This document shows positions 25,101 through 38,344 of a DNA stretch of 64,000 nucleotides, piece by piece (the first letter of the stretch is position 1; each line of letters begins with the position of its first letter). The notes under the pieces were generated by a model. The model was not told the DNA's origin. It worked only from the letters and a program-made list of their open reading frames with translations, and searched no databases. Made by a program: the position numbers and the translations under genes. Origin of the DNA: Paramecium pentaurelia. Lineage: Eukaryota > Ciliophora > Oligohymenophorea > Peniculida > Parameciidae. Location: the NCBI GenBank assembly GCA_905183005.1, contig CAJJDO010000001.1, forward strand, positions 377,836-441,835, given 5' to 3'.

Positions 25101-26302
25101 TAGAGTAATAATCAGAATTTAATATTGAGCATTATCTTGGTCATCTCTCTGAAAAAGTAAAGCCTTACTTTAATAATCAGTTTATTAGAATGTTAGAAAA
25201 TGACAAGATAGTTTTATATAATGTTACTTTGATGAAAAGGTATATAAGAGCAAACCAAAGTTTAAGAAATTTAGAATATTAATAAGCTTTAAGAAGATAT
25301 CAAAGAATACATTAAAAATTTAAAAAGAAGAAAATTGATGAATGTTATGGTTTTACTTTAGAGAAGATTGGTACCATATATTTGATTTAAAGAAATTTAA
25401 AGATAGCAATACAACATTTAAAAATGGCATCTGAATTACATGATAGATATTTGTAATTTCCATTGAAAGAAATGAGAATATTAACATGTGAAATATATAT
25501 ATTACTTGGTTATGCTATACTAAGAAATGTTAAAGAGGTTCAGAAATAATTAACCCATATTGATGACTTTATTTAGAATATCAATGATTTATTGAATTGG
25601 TAAAATGTTCCTTATAAATAAAGATCAAATAAATTTGCTATATTATCCAATAAACTAGGTAGATCAGTATTGTATGTGCTCAATGATCTTTTTGAAAGAA
25701 TAGAAAAATATAATAAGTTAAGAATCAAATTTGGATAGAATTTAAATAATGATTAAGTTTTGAATGATATTTCAGAAAAGTTTTTAAATGAAAAATTCAA
25801 TTAACAAACTGTGAAAAATTCAGATATTTCAAGTTAAAGAAAATCATGTCTTTTTGGATTATTCAGTTTTGGTAAAAGAAGATAAGCAACATGGAAAGAA
25901 TCAATTTCATAAAATTAATAAATAATTATATAAAAAAATGAAGTAATAAATAATGAATAAATTGAATTATCAAAAAGTAAAATTGATATATAAATTAAAA
26001 AAACTAAAGATTAAAATACAGATAGAATTGATAAAAACTAAAAAATAAAGAATTCAATTCCAATAAAATAAGCTGAAAAATATTAATATATTTAATAATT
26101 TAAATAAGATAGACCAGAAGTTTATGATTAATTGTAAGAGTATGAAATAGATTAAAAAACAAGTTCAAAATAAAAAACATCTTTACCAGCAACAGCTTTG
26201 GTTAGTCCAGTTTTGAGTCCCATTAGCATTAAATCAACATCTTAATAAAAAACTTAAGATAAAAAAATAAATCCTTTCCAAAAAGTTAAAAGAAAGAAAT
26301 GA
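22175..26302 (+). CDS. Tandem paralogue 1: MGCC-type acylated TPR-like protein, 1375 residues
   Basis: An intronless frame of 1376 codons. It starts MGCCISQQ, a pattern for N-myristoylation at Gly2 and palmitoylation of Cys3/Cys4, so the protein is expected at a membrane. A charged linker is followed by a beta-rich segment at about residues 90-190. Then comes a long all-helical region with blocks shared with the two following genes: VFDMELCPRF near 250, FGALCDLILLFK near 415, and PVSAMLNLE near 770. The pairs of helices at about 800-1100 look like tetratricopeptide repeats (IYECNMMLVSALKYYQKA; IGTIYLIQRNLKIAIQHL). The tail is Lys/Gln-rich and ends INPFQKVKRKK, containing an NPF tripeptide. 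I cannot assign a function; a membrane-anchored scaffold is the simplest inference. Confidence 0.88.
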
Positions 26303-26323
26303 ATAAATTGTCTAATTTAATGA

Positions 26324-26324
26324 A

Positions 26325-26356
<32 letters not shown>
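26324..26356 (+). repeat. (ATT)n microsatellite
   Basis: A short perfect run of ATT/TTA units lies in the 69-bp spacer between paralogues 1 and 2. It is likely to vary in length and has no evident function. Confidence 0.85.
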
Positions 26357-26357
<1 letters not shown>

Positions 26358-26371
26358 ATATTTAAATATAT

Positions 26372-28758
26372 ATGGGTATATGTTTTGGAGTTAAGAAGAA
26401 TGATCGCTACGCAATTATTTAAAAACAAATTGATAATACTGTAAAGGAATAAGAAGATATGTAAATTTAAGAAGAATTAGCATATCAAAATTAAAACTAA
26501 CTTGATGATGAAGAAATAACACTTAAGATTAATACATAAACTTAATTAATTGTTTCTAAAGATCTAAATGAAACTGCAAGTTAATAGATCATTGAATAAA
26601 AGGCTTCAAATAAAAAGAAGAGAAAGAAAAAAACCAAAGATGAAAATTATCTCAAGTAAATAGAGTATCATATAACACTTAAATCTATTATTATTGAAGA
26701 AGAATAAGATCAGACTTAATAATAATATAATATACTCATGGTACTAGAATATATGGGTTATTGTCATAATGTCTAATTAAAAGGAGTGTTAATTAATCAT
26801 CCAAAGAAAACATTTCAACTCATTCCAAATACTTATGAAGATGCTGCTAAACATTCTAGATTCTCTCCTTTTTTTTAAAATGATTTTTACTTTAATATTA
26901 ATGCTGATCCTTTACATAATACTAATTATTTTGAGAAATTATTAAATGTTGAAAGAACTGTAACAAAAGATAGACAAATTAGAATCTCACCTACTAAAAG
27001 ATATTCTAGAAGATCATCATCTGTTTTAGATGAACATCAAAGTCCATCTCCTTTAAAAAAAAGATAAAATATAAAAAAATAAGAATTTGTAAGTGAATTA
27101 CTTGAAGTAGTATAAGTTTTTGATTTGGAAGCCTAACCTAGATTTCTTTAAATATTATTTGCATTATTATTGAAAGAATAAGTGCCATAAATTAGTAATA
27201 ACATAGTTTACATTGAAGAATTGATTTTTTTATTTGATTAATTGCCAAAAATGGAATAACCTAATATATATAGAATTGCAATATTCTATGAAAGTCTTGA
27301 TTATAATCTTCATGATCTACTTGTTTATATGAAACATGAAGAAGTTAAATTGTCATAAATTTGCTTTCTAAAATTAGCACACAATTTAATATAAGCTTTA
27401 TATAATTGTTATTCAAATCATTGTTATAGAATCAATTATACTTTATCTACAATATTTTATACAAAAAGATTCAAAAAATTTAAGATTTAATCTTTTTGTA
27501 GAATATAAAGTTTAATACCATTTGATGGAGATTAATAACTTAATTTAAAAAATGTACCTGAATAGAAACTAAAATTTTTTATTAGATCTTTTAAAAAGGA
27601 TTTTGCTGCCTTATGTGATTTAATTTTATACTTTAAAGATATAAGTAAATCATTAGATAGTATCCAACATCTTCGTAAATAAGCTAAGACAAATAAGTCT
27701 TCTGAATATTTAAAATATACAGAAATGATTCTTGAAAAAGACTATGAAAAGACTTTAGTTGAAGTTATTAGATTTAGTTTAGACGAAATCTAATACGAAA
27801 AATTGAATGAGTACATACTTTCAAATTATTAATAGATTATTAAGCGACTTAAAAGATTCTACAGTAAATTTAGAATAAATTATCGCAGAATTAGAATTAA
27901 GAAATGAAACAGAGAAAAAATAATAAAAAGAAAATTAAAATTTCTAAATTTATGATTAATCAAATAGTGACAGAGATGAATATTAAACAGAAATTGAAAA
28001 TTTTGATTTAGTTTAATAAATGAATTCATTACCAGAATTCAATAAATCTTAAAAAGTAACATCACTTAAATGTTTATACAAAGAATTATTATATTCTTCC
28101 CTATTTATGAATTATCGTTTCTAACAAAATTGTATCTCCTATTAATAAAATTGTTCAGATACTTTACATGCTGTTCATTCTCATATTTTATAATCTTTTC
28201 AATAAATAAATTTTGATGAATAACAATATGAAGCTTCATTAAATGAATAAGCAAAAATACTATAATCATCTATTGATTAAGCAGTAGCTCATCCTATTGA
28301 TAGATAAGATCCATTTCATTATTATGTGTTGATAAATTTATTAACTTTATCTCAAGATAGACCATTTGCTTTGATTACTTAATTATAAAGATTAATTGAA
28401 GCATAATAGAAAATTAAAAAAGAATAGATAAAACCAAAATTAAAATAAAATCATGCTCCAACTGGATTGATTGAAATGAGAAAAGCTATAATTCTTTAAG
28501 TATTCTATACAGAAAATTTAATAAGTAGACATAATTATTCTTAAGCAATTCATTATATGTAAAAAATAATTACATTATAGCAAAAATTAAATCAAAAAAA
28601 TTCTCTTCTTTATTCTTATTGTCTATTTTTAAATGGATAATTATGTGCTAAAACTATGTAAACTATTTCTGCAATGCTCAATTTAGAAATGTGTAAACAA
28701 TTATATGATATGTATTTTCCATCTTCTATTATTATGACAGAAAAAGTTATTGAACCTA

Positions 28759-28807
<49 letters not shown>

Positions 28808-30815
28808 TAAAGAAAATCAATAAATTTAATAAACTAAACCTTAATGTTTTATAAAGGAAGTTGATAATATATCTACAACTAATTAATCAGTATTAGAATT
28901 TAAATTAGGATAAATGTATTCTTAATTAAATGACTAAGAAAATGCACTTAAATGTTTAAAAAGAGCCAAATCTATTAGAGAAAAGAGATTTGAATAATTT
29001 TCTGATTAAGTCATTGAAATTACTTTAGAAATTCTTAGAGTTTATGTTGAATAAGAAGAGAGTGGTGCTGTAGCTAAATTATGTTGTCAATTAGCTGCAA
29101 AAATGAATGAAAAATATAAAAATAAAGAAGCTTTAAAAACTAAAAATGTTGGAATACTTCAATTAATTATGGCAGTTATATATGAAAGCAATGGAGTTTT
29201 AGTTAGTTCTCTAAGATTCTACTAAAGAGCTTTAAAAACATTTTAAGCTTCAAAATCTAATAATTATATACGATAATTATATATAAGTGATAAAATTAAA
29301 GGAATTATTGAAAAAATAAAATAAATAGCAACACAAACTATATCATTGGATAAGCAATGTATTAATCAACTTAATAATTTAAAGGGGTTTTTAAGCATTT
29401 CTGATATTCTTAAACCTTATTTTTCAAATTCTTATTATTAAAATTAAAAATAAGCAAACACTATAAATTAAAATATTGTATCTTCTTTAGTATATGCTAA
29501 TGGTTATTTGAATAATTATGAATTAATGGATGCACTTATTAGATATTAAGCAACTCATAAAATTTATAAGAAATAAAGAATTGATGAATGTTTTGGTATA
29601 GTTTTAGAAAAACTTGGTTTAATTAATATTTACTAAAAAAAATATGATTAAGGAATTCATTATATGAAATTAGCTTTAGAAATTCATGAAAGATATTTAT
29701 AATTCCCAATGAAATAATGTAATATTATAAAAATAAATCTTTATATTCTATTAGATATGGCTTAAAAGAATTAATAGAAAAAAATACTGGATTAATTTGA
29801 TGTAATAGAGAAATTCATAGAATAAATCTATGAAGATATTCATTGGAATTTGACTCCTTAAGTTGCTTCTCGAATCAACAAATTTAAAGTAATGTCAGCA
29901 AAAATTGGTTCAAAGACTTTGCATTAGATTTAAGAACTTATTCATTCTATAGATCTATATTATAGTATTAAGAAATTATTGTATGAAAACTTCACAGATC
30001 CTCAATAGCTGTAAGAATAAGCTTAATAATATTTAACAAAAAAGTTAATATAGATGAGTAATAAAAAAAGACAACATTGGCTTGAAAAAAGAACAAGATG
30101 TTAAATAGGTTAATTAGCAAAAGTTCATATTATATAAAGAAGAAGAGTTTCCAGTATGTTTTCTTATAATGAGGGAAAGAAGGTTGATGAATAAACAAAA
30201 AGTAGAATAACATAAAATTCTACACTTATTGATTAAACAAATGAGAAAATACAAAAAAATTAATTTTCTTCAGTTGATGAATCAAAAGAAACTGCTTTAC
30301 CTAATAATAAAATTTTAATAGATTTAAGATCTGCTGATGAAATTTTAGAAGAGTAAAGATAACGTTAATTAGAATTATTATAATAACGTAGATTACGTTT
30401 AGCTAGAAATATGAGTTAAACTAATGAATTCAATATATAAAATCAGTAAGGATAAAGTGGTTCATTTATAATTTAAAGATAAAGCTAAATGATTTAATTT
30501 AATTAGATGAAGTAAATTTTGTAAAATTAGTAATTATAAGTAGAATGTTAAAAATCTATTTCAATCAAAGATAATTAATAATAACAAAATTCATCTTAAA
30601 TAAATTTATAACCCATAAAAATGGTAGGAAGACAAAAGAAGTCATTATCATAACCAGGTGTTGAACATGATTAATCGAAGAATTCATATATAAAATTAGC
30701 AGATGAAGGTTTAACAAATAAAAGAAGGAGAACAATAAGTTAACAAAGTTTGGCATCAATTTAATAAGTAAAACTAAAAATTAATCCTTTTGAAAAATCG
30801 GTTAAAAAAAAATGA
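26372..30815 (+). CDS. Tandem paralogue 2: MGIC-type acylated TPR-like protein, 1472 residues
   Basis: Two exons with one 25-nt intron at 27811-27835 encode 1472 residues. The start MGICFGVKK again fits dual acylation (Gly2, Cys4). It aligns by eye with its neighbours: DENYL at the beta-rich segment, VFDLEAQPRF, FAALCDLILYFK, TISAMLNLE followed by YFP, then TPR-like helix pairs (IYESNGVLVSSLRFYQRA). A run of 15 Gln, every codon TAA, interrupts the region just after SAMLNLE at about residue 790. The C-terminal 300 residues are longer and more Gln/Arg-rich than in paralogue 1, and end INPFEKSVKKK. Only this copy has an intron. Its start follows paralogue 1 by 69 bp, so it arose by tandem duplication in the same direction. 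Confidence 0.87.
28761..28805 (+). repeat. Poly-glutamine tract made only of TAA codons
   Basis: Fifteen consecutive TAA triplets are in frame with paralogue 2, so under the ciliate code they encode Gln15. The same position in the two other paralogues has no such run. It is a trinucleotide expansion inside a coding region. Confidence 0.88.
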
Positions 30816-30987
30816 TTATTTATTTTTATTATTTAATATTTTCAATATTTCTCATATCTTCAAAAATAACAATTCATATTCAACCAAAAGAATTCTCTTA
30901 AGTTTTATAACACAATTATTTAAATACTCAAAACTTATTACATAAATCATTATTAATCTTCTAAATAAGAATTGTATATATTAAATA

Positions 30988-33900
30988 ATGGGTGTTTGCT
31001 GTTCCAAATAACGAGATAGAGAAGATGGAATAAGATAATAAATTGAATAGACTATAGTTGAATAATAAAAAATAAAAGAAGAAGAAGAATAAGAACAGAT
31101 TTAATTTTAGTGTTATTCATCAAGCAGGAAATCATAAACTTTCCAAATTAATCAAACTAATCCAACTGATATTTGTAACTTAGCTACTTAAGTTGGAAAC
31201 GAGGATGTAGCAGTTGGTGTTGAACAACCAAAACTAGATAAAATAAAAAAGAAAAAATCAGAGCATCATAAAGACGACGCAAACTACTTAAGAAAATTAG
31301 ATCATATTTTATCTATAAAATCAATTGTGGTTGAATTGCAAAAGGAAGGAGATATGAAATATTACAAAATCTCCATACTTATTAACTATAAAGAACTTTT
31401 TTATAATGTTAATTTGTATGGTACTTTAACTACACAATTAGATTTCAAATATTTCACTTTAAAGCCTAAGAAATTTGAAGAAGCTTAAAAATATTCAAGG
31501 TTTCTAACATTTTTTTCAAATGACAATTATTTCAATGCAGATAAAGAATGCACAAATAATTTTAATGCATTTGATAAATTATTGTATGTTGATAGAAGCC
31601 AATAAGAGATGAAGGCAAATATGAAAAAAATATAAAAGAGATAGAGTTTGATTTTACATGAGAAATAACTTGAAACATGTTTAATTAATTCAACTAATTA
31701 AGAAATGCTTGAAATCATCTCAGTTGTAGATATTGAATAATAATCAAGATTTTTGACAGTTCTATTTCACTTGCTAGTTTAAAAATATTTTAAAAAGCTC
31801 GTATTATAATTAGTGTTTATAACAAATGCTACTTTCTTATTTGAAGTACCTCCTTAATTTGATTAACCTAATGTATATAGATTAGCTTTATTTTATGATA
31901 AATTGGATTATTCATTAAAAGATTTATAAAATCTATGTATAAAAAATTAAATGGAATTATCTAAGATTTTATATCAAAAATTGGCACTTAATCTTATAGA
32001 TATCTTTTATTAATGCTATTCAAATTATTTATATAGATTAAATTTTACATTATCAACAATATTTTATGTTTCCAAATTTAAGACTTTTAAGTTATAAACT
32101 TTTGGAAGATTAAAATACTTGTTATAATTTGGATTAAATGTAGAAGATGGAATAAAATAATTAGATGAAAAGAAATTGAAATTATTTTAAAAAGCATTTA
32201 AAAAAGATCTTTTAGCCTTATGTGATCTTTTAGTTTATTTTAAAAAGATTAATCATTTCACATTAAAATAAATTCAAACATAACGAAAAAAATATCTTTA
32301 AAATATAACAAAAGGTGAAGAATAGGATGATGACACTAATTATATAATTTATGTTGATAAGATTTTATCATCAAAATCAGATCGATATATTTTAGAATTC
32401 ATTCGTATGGCAATCTATGCAAATGAAATTAAATCAATAGATAAAACTTTACAAGATACTCTACCAATAATTGAATCACTTTAAAAATCTATTAATGAAT
32501 ATGAATCAAATCTAGAAGGAGAAGAAGAAAAGGATTCTTAAAAATAAATTGATATCTAAATTTAAGAACATCATCATGTAGAATAATAAAAAGAAATTGA
32601 TTCAGAAAACTCATTAGATTTAGAAGTTAATTAAAAACTGTTAAAAACGTTTTAATTTGATTTTAATTCAGAATATGAAGAATTATCTATTAATAATAAT
32701 AAAATAACAGAATAATAATTTATTTATAAAGAACTAATTTATTAATCATTATTATTTGAAGATTCATTTCATTTCTATTATCAAAAATTTAAAGAATGTG
32801 AAAAAACAAAATTAGAAGAAGCATATGTTGAAGTATTAAATTCATTTTATACTTTGAAATCTATGACTGATGACTCTTGGTAATATAAATTAATTATGGT
32901 ATCAAAAATGATGAAAAAACCTATTGAAATTATTAATTCAATCTATGAAACAAGCATTGATCATTTTCATATTACAATTATTTTTCAGATACTTACTCTA
33001 TCATAAAGAAAGCCATTACCCTTATTAAATGAATTTCAAAGAAGTATTAATAAATAATTAGAAATGAAAATGTAAATGGATAAAAGATTAAGAAGTCACA
33101 ATTCATCTAAAGGTATCATTGAATAGAAAAAACATATAATGATTCAACTTATGTATGCACAATCTTATTTAGCTAGTCATAATTATTATTAAGCAGTCCA
33201 TAAAATATAAAAAGTAATTGGATTTTAATTAAAAAATCAACATCTTGCTTCATTATTTTATGGATATTCATTATTAGTAAGTGGAGAAATATAAAAAGAA
33301 AGTCTATAAGCAGTATCAGCAATGCTCAATTTAGAAATGAGTTAAGTTATATATGATGGTTATTTCCCAGAATTCATTACATTAGAAGAAACCCAAGATC
33401 AAGTAGAAAATGGTGTAAAAGAGAAAACAACTCAAAAATTTGAATACATTAAAGTATAAAATTTAGCAACAAGTAATAAGGCTAAATTGGAATTATTATT
33501 AGGAATGAGTTACTTTGATGTACATGATTAAGAGAATTCATTAAAATGTTTAAAAGTTGCTGAAATGTTACTATTAAGATCATTTGATATGTATGCAGAT
33601 GAAGTTGTAACTGTTGTATTAAAATAATTATAATTATTTGTCTTATAAGATGATATAGGATCAGCCTTTAAAATAACAATTTCATATGCAGAAAAAATGA
33701 ATTAATATTATTAAGAAGGTAAGATTTTTAAAAGAAAAATCATATCTAAATTATAATTTATAATGGCATGTATTTTTGAATTTAATGGATAATTTTTAAG
33801 TGCTTTACGATATATAGAGAGATCTAATCGAACTTATTCTAATTCTAAATCTAATAATTTTATTATTTAAATGCATTTTTAAGCTAAAAAACTTAATTTA

Positions 33901-35100
33901 ATATAAAAAATTAAAATAGCATTCTAAAAAATAAAAAATAAACAATAATTAAGAGATCCAACTGATTTAGCATTATTTTCAACTCTTAATGAACATATGG
34001 CTTCTACTTTCCTTTCATAATTTTATAGATAGAGATTTGTTTAAAAATCTTCATTACTTCTTGAAAAATATGGATAATATTTAATAAAGGTTTAATAATT
34101 ATAGAGACTTAAAATGAATCAAAAAGCAATTAAATTTTTGAAAAAGATTGTTAAGATTTTAAACAAAACTAAAAAAGATGAGTTATACGCTATCTTATCT
34201 GGTTATGTAACTTATCTTAGTCTTGAAAATTCTAAAAAACCATAATAGATTAAATAATTACATGAATAAATAGAAATTAATGAAAGATATTTTCTCTTCC
34301 CAATTAAAGAATATCACTTATTAAAATGTTTAATTTATCTAATAATTCTCTATACTAAGATGAATTAAGCAAAATAAATTCAAGAAACTAATGTTAAAAT
34401 TCAAATGGTAATTGATGAATTTCTTGAAAATCTCTAATGGAAATCTATTTCAACAAAATCCTTTAAAAATGCTCCTAATAAATTTGAAATATTTATTAAA
34501 AAAGGTAAAATCTCTTTATTGTATTAAATATCTGCTGTTATTGAATTAATTGAATACTATCACAATTTAAAAAAGTAAATATTTGATGCTATGTTTAATG
34601 GAATGTAATTAGCAGATTTATATAAAACAATAAGAGCTGATTTTTAAAGGTTTATTGGTGAAATCAATTATCAGTTATTAATTTAGAAATAAAATTGTTT
34701 ATTTGGATATTACTCTTAAATAAAATATCAAAATAATTTACCAATTGAATAGTAAAAAAATGACAATAAAGTTTAAGATAATATATTTGTATAGGCATAA
34801 CAAGAAAAAGAAATAGATACAAATTTAACAAAGACTGATACAGCTAAAATTGTGTTGGATATTAGAAGTTATTAAGAGATATTGATCTCTAACAAATAAA
34901 CCCGTTTGTCAAAATAATAACAATAGAACAAAATAGAAGTTAAAAACTCTAATAATAGTTTAGAAAATATTTCTACAAAACATGAAAAATAAAAATCAAC
35001 AAGTCACACTGATTAATTGAAAACAAAGAGTGTCAAAAAGTCAACTAAATTGAATCCTTTTGAAAGCACCATGAAAAAAACTCAAAAATAACTTTAATGA
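30988..35100 (+). CDS. Tandem paralogue 3: MGVCC-type acylated TPR-like protein, 1370 residues
   Basis: An intronless frame of 1371 codons ends at the TGA at 35098-35100. The start MGVCCSKQ fits myristoylation plus palmitoylation of Cys4/Cys5. Shared blocks occur in the same order: NYLRKLDHILSIKSIVVEL with the beta-rich segment at about 95-200, VVDIEQQSRF, LLALCDLLVYFK, AVSAMLNLEMSQVIY with YFPEF, then TPR-like pairs (ENSLKCLKVAEMLL; IFEFNGQFLSALRYIERS). Before the helical repeats it has an extra acidic insert (ESNLEGEEEKD). The tail ends LNPFESTMKKTQKQLQ, keeping the NPF. It lies 172 bp after paralogue 2 on the same strand. Function is unknown, as for the other two. Confidence 0.87.
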
Positions 35101-36049
35101 ATTATTAGTAGAAAATTATAAATAATTATAAAGATATAATTTAATTATTATTTTCATACTCTCTGTTTTAAACTAAGATTATCATGAAATATCTTATAAA
35201 CAGATTTTCTGATTATCAAATTTTGGTAATATGTTTAATATTCTAAAAGTTCTTTTTAATGTTTGGAAGACATTTATACTATTAGTATCATTTAAATCAA
35301 TAATTTAATTTTAAAGATTAAAGCAGAAATAAAGTTTTTTTCTTCTTTAATAAATAAAAATAAATCCAAAAAATTAATAATTCAATTTTCCCTCTTTAAA
35401 AGATTTGATAAAATTGCTTAAAATAAGATATAATAATTGACTCTATTATGGATTAATATTATTGATGGTTTAATTGTAATTAGACCATAAATTGGAGTAA
35501 ATCAAAAATAAATTAATAACTATTTTTCTCTTAAAATTTTATTAATTTATGAAATTGTAAACAATAATTATTGCACCAAATTTCCTCAAAATAATTTGAG
35601 AATAATTAAAATCTAATTCAATATGTAATCAACCAGTATAATTAGATATGAAAAATCGCTCAAAAATACGTAATAATAACCTTAATACATTCAACAATTG
35701 TAATAAAATAAAATTATATAATAACCAGCATATTATTTCTTTGTACTTTAATTATTTTATAAGAAATGATCATTATTTATTTTTTATATTTATAAATAAA
35801 GTATATATAAAATGATTGATTCATAGTTTCTTTAGTATTTTTCTTAATTCTCATGTATTTTGTTCTTTAAGATTATTACTTGATTAAATTATTCTATATT
35901 TAAAGTACAATTTTTCTTTGAATGACATCTTAAGGACTTTTAATAAGAGTAATTTGAGGAGGTCAAGATACATTTTAAGAATTTATTATGTTATAATTTG
36001 ATTAAACCGATTTTTCAAAATTTATGATATTCATTAATATTAAATATAA
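35101..36049. other. Intergenic interval, about 950 bp, no confident gene
   Basis: Very A+T-rich sequence after the paralogue cluster. A plus-strand TGA-free frame from an ATG near 35183 (about 76 residues, MKYLINRFSDYQIL...) could be a small gene or the remnant of one, but it has no support beyond being open. I see no RNA gene, repeat or mobile element. Confidence 0.4.
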
Positions 36050-38292
36050 ATGGACCAATTTTCAATTGAGACTAAAATAAGAGAAGTTGTTTATGAATTG
36101 TCTTAGCCGACTATGATGAGATGTAATATCACTTATATTAATATAGTATCTGATTGTTTAAGATAAATAGATTAATAGTAACTGAATATTGATAATTTGA
36201 AATAGTAAATTAGATAATAGAATGATAATTAACAAAATCATTAGATTGAAACTAATAGGAGATATTCTGAAATTGATACTCTTTAGAAATAATAAAAAAA
36301 GCTAGAGTTAGAAATCATGAAGAATTTAACACAGAATTAATAATCATCAACTCATTTGAAATCAAGAATTGAATCATTAGAAAAAGAATTGGAACAATAA
36401 AAGAATAATAGTTAATTTGTAATAAATTCACAAATAAAAACTTAATCTGATTTAGATTAGCTAGCAAAGAAACAAGCAGAACACACTGAAACTTTTAATA
36501 AAAAAATTGATGAATTTTTTAAAGATTATTATACATTTTTTGTAGATAGTAGAAATTAAGTGAATAAAATTTCAAAGGATTAGCAATTACTATAGAAAGA
36601 TGTTTAGAACTAATGTCTATAATTGGAGTAATTAGGGACCTTTAAAGATCTATCGGAATAATAGTTTTCAAGTTTAACCTAAAGGGTTGAATGGATAATA
36701 AATGAAATGAATCATTTGGTGAATTAAGATTATTTTAAATTTACTTTTGATAAAGTATTATAATGGATGTATATATAGAGGAAGAAAAGTCAAGAATGGA
36801 AGATAATTAATTTCTAAAGGGAGCTGTATAATCACTATAAAGTTAAGTACAGGTTTACAATATATCATTTGATGAAAGAGTAAAAGGGTTAGAGATGTTT
36901 GAGATTCAATATCGTTAGTAGTTGAATTCTTTTTAATAATAAATGAATAATTAAACAGAGAATTATTAGAAATTCTTTAAGGAAACAACTTAATAATTAT
37001 AAAATTAGAATTCTACTTTAAATGAGATATAGGATTTTTAGAAAAATGCTGAAGAGAAAATATCTATAATTGTAAATAATTAGATTAGTATATTCTAAAC
37101 AAATATAAATTAATAAATGAAGAAATTGACAGATTAATTTAATGGTTTGAAAGCTACTATAGCAAAAGAAATGGCATAGGAGTTCAATTATAAATTAGAA
37201 GATATACGTTAATAATTATTGAATGAATCTTTAAAATAATAAAATATGAAATTAGCTATATTTGAATTATAACTTTAGGAGATTAAAAATAAATAATATC
37301 AAAAAGATGTTGAAGTTTAGGTTATTTTATCAGATAATTCATTAAGTTAACAGGAATAATTATAGAACTTTATAATTGAATAAATAGATATGAAAATAAC
37401 AAGTAGTTCATTTAAAGGTTAGAAAGTAACTAGAAGAAATAGTATTTGTTAAAATACAAAAGGAGGATTTAATTTAATTTAAGTTGGTCAATCTGAAAAT
37501 AATCAGAAATCTTTGGTTTTAAATGAATTATTGAATGAATAATTAGAAGATATGAAGACTGATATATAGATGTTATTTGAGATGAGAGAAGAAATGGAAT
37601 AAAAATTTAAAGTATTTGAGGCAGACTTTTCAGTTGCTATATAGAATTTTGATAGAAATCATTCTCATGTATTAAAATTAAAATCAGATATATTTAATGA
37701 TACAGAATATTTAAATAATTAAATTAAAATATTATTTAGAGAGAAGGATATTATAAATAGAAAATTTTCATTACTTTTATAATTATTATCTGGATGTTCA
37801 GAACTTACTTAAATTACAGTTGCATATTTACTCAAATAATTAAAAGATCCTATAAAATTTACATCTGATTTAGGTATGGTTTTTGAATTCAGAAATGAAA
37901 TATGCAGTTATAGATAATCAAATTATACTATAGAAGATCTTTTGAAAAAATAATTTCAGAGTTTTATTGATAGTTGGGATAAAAGTGAATTATTAGAAGT
38001 TAGAGAATTTAATCCATATTGGTATTTTAATAAATACATTTATAAAAATCATGTAGGTCTATCTAAAACTTTAGACAGATCATTTGAAAAAACAATTAAA
38101 TGTACTACTTAGACTGTAGCTGATGGTGAAGAATATGTTAGAAGATCTGGTAGATAAAGAAATACTTCTTAAAAATAATCAATAATGATGAGTATGGATT
38201 CAACTAGATAGAAAAGAGTAACTGTTAGATCTATGTATAAATAATAAGAGGTTGATGATTGTAATGAATGTTTTCCAAAAGTGAAAAAGTGA
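36050..38292 (+). CDS. Coiled-coil protein of about 740-747 residues
   Basis: The frame from the ATG at 36050 and the frame ending at the TGA at 38290-38292 differ by one phase. Both are strongly coding: MDQFSIETKIREVVYELSQP at the start; KTLDRSFEKTIKC and a Ser/Arg-rich tail ending ECFPKVKK at the end. They can be joined by a 26-nt intron at 36853-36878, or, more naturally for the protein, by one base missing near 36755-36765 (reading FDKVLQ then MDVYIEEEKSR). Residues about 45-560 are mostly coiled coil; residues about 560-690 look globular. No known domain was recognised. It could be a cytoskeletal or basal-body element. It ends 52 bp before the kelch gene. Confidence 0.68.
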
Positions 38293-38344
38293 ATAAATTT
38301 ATATCAATTATGATACATTATATTAATAATGAATTAATAAAATT

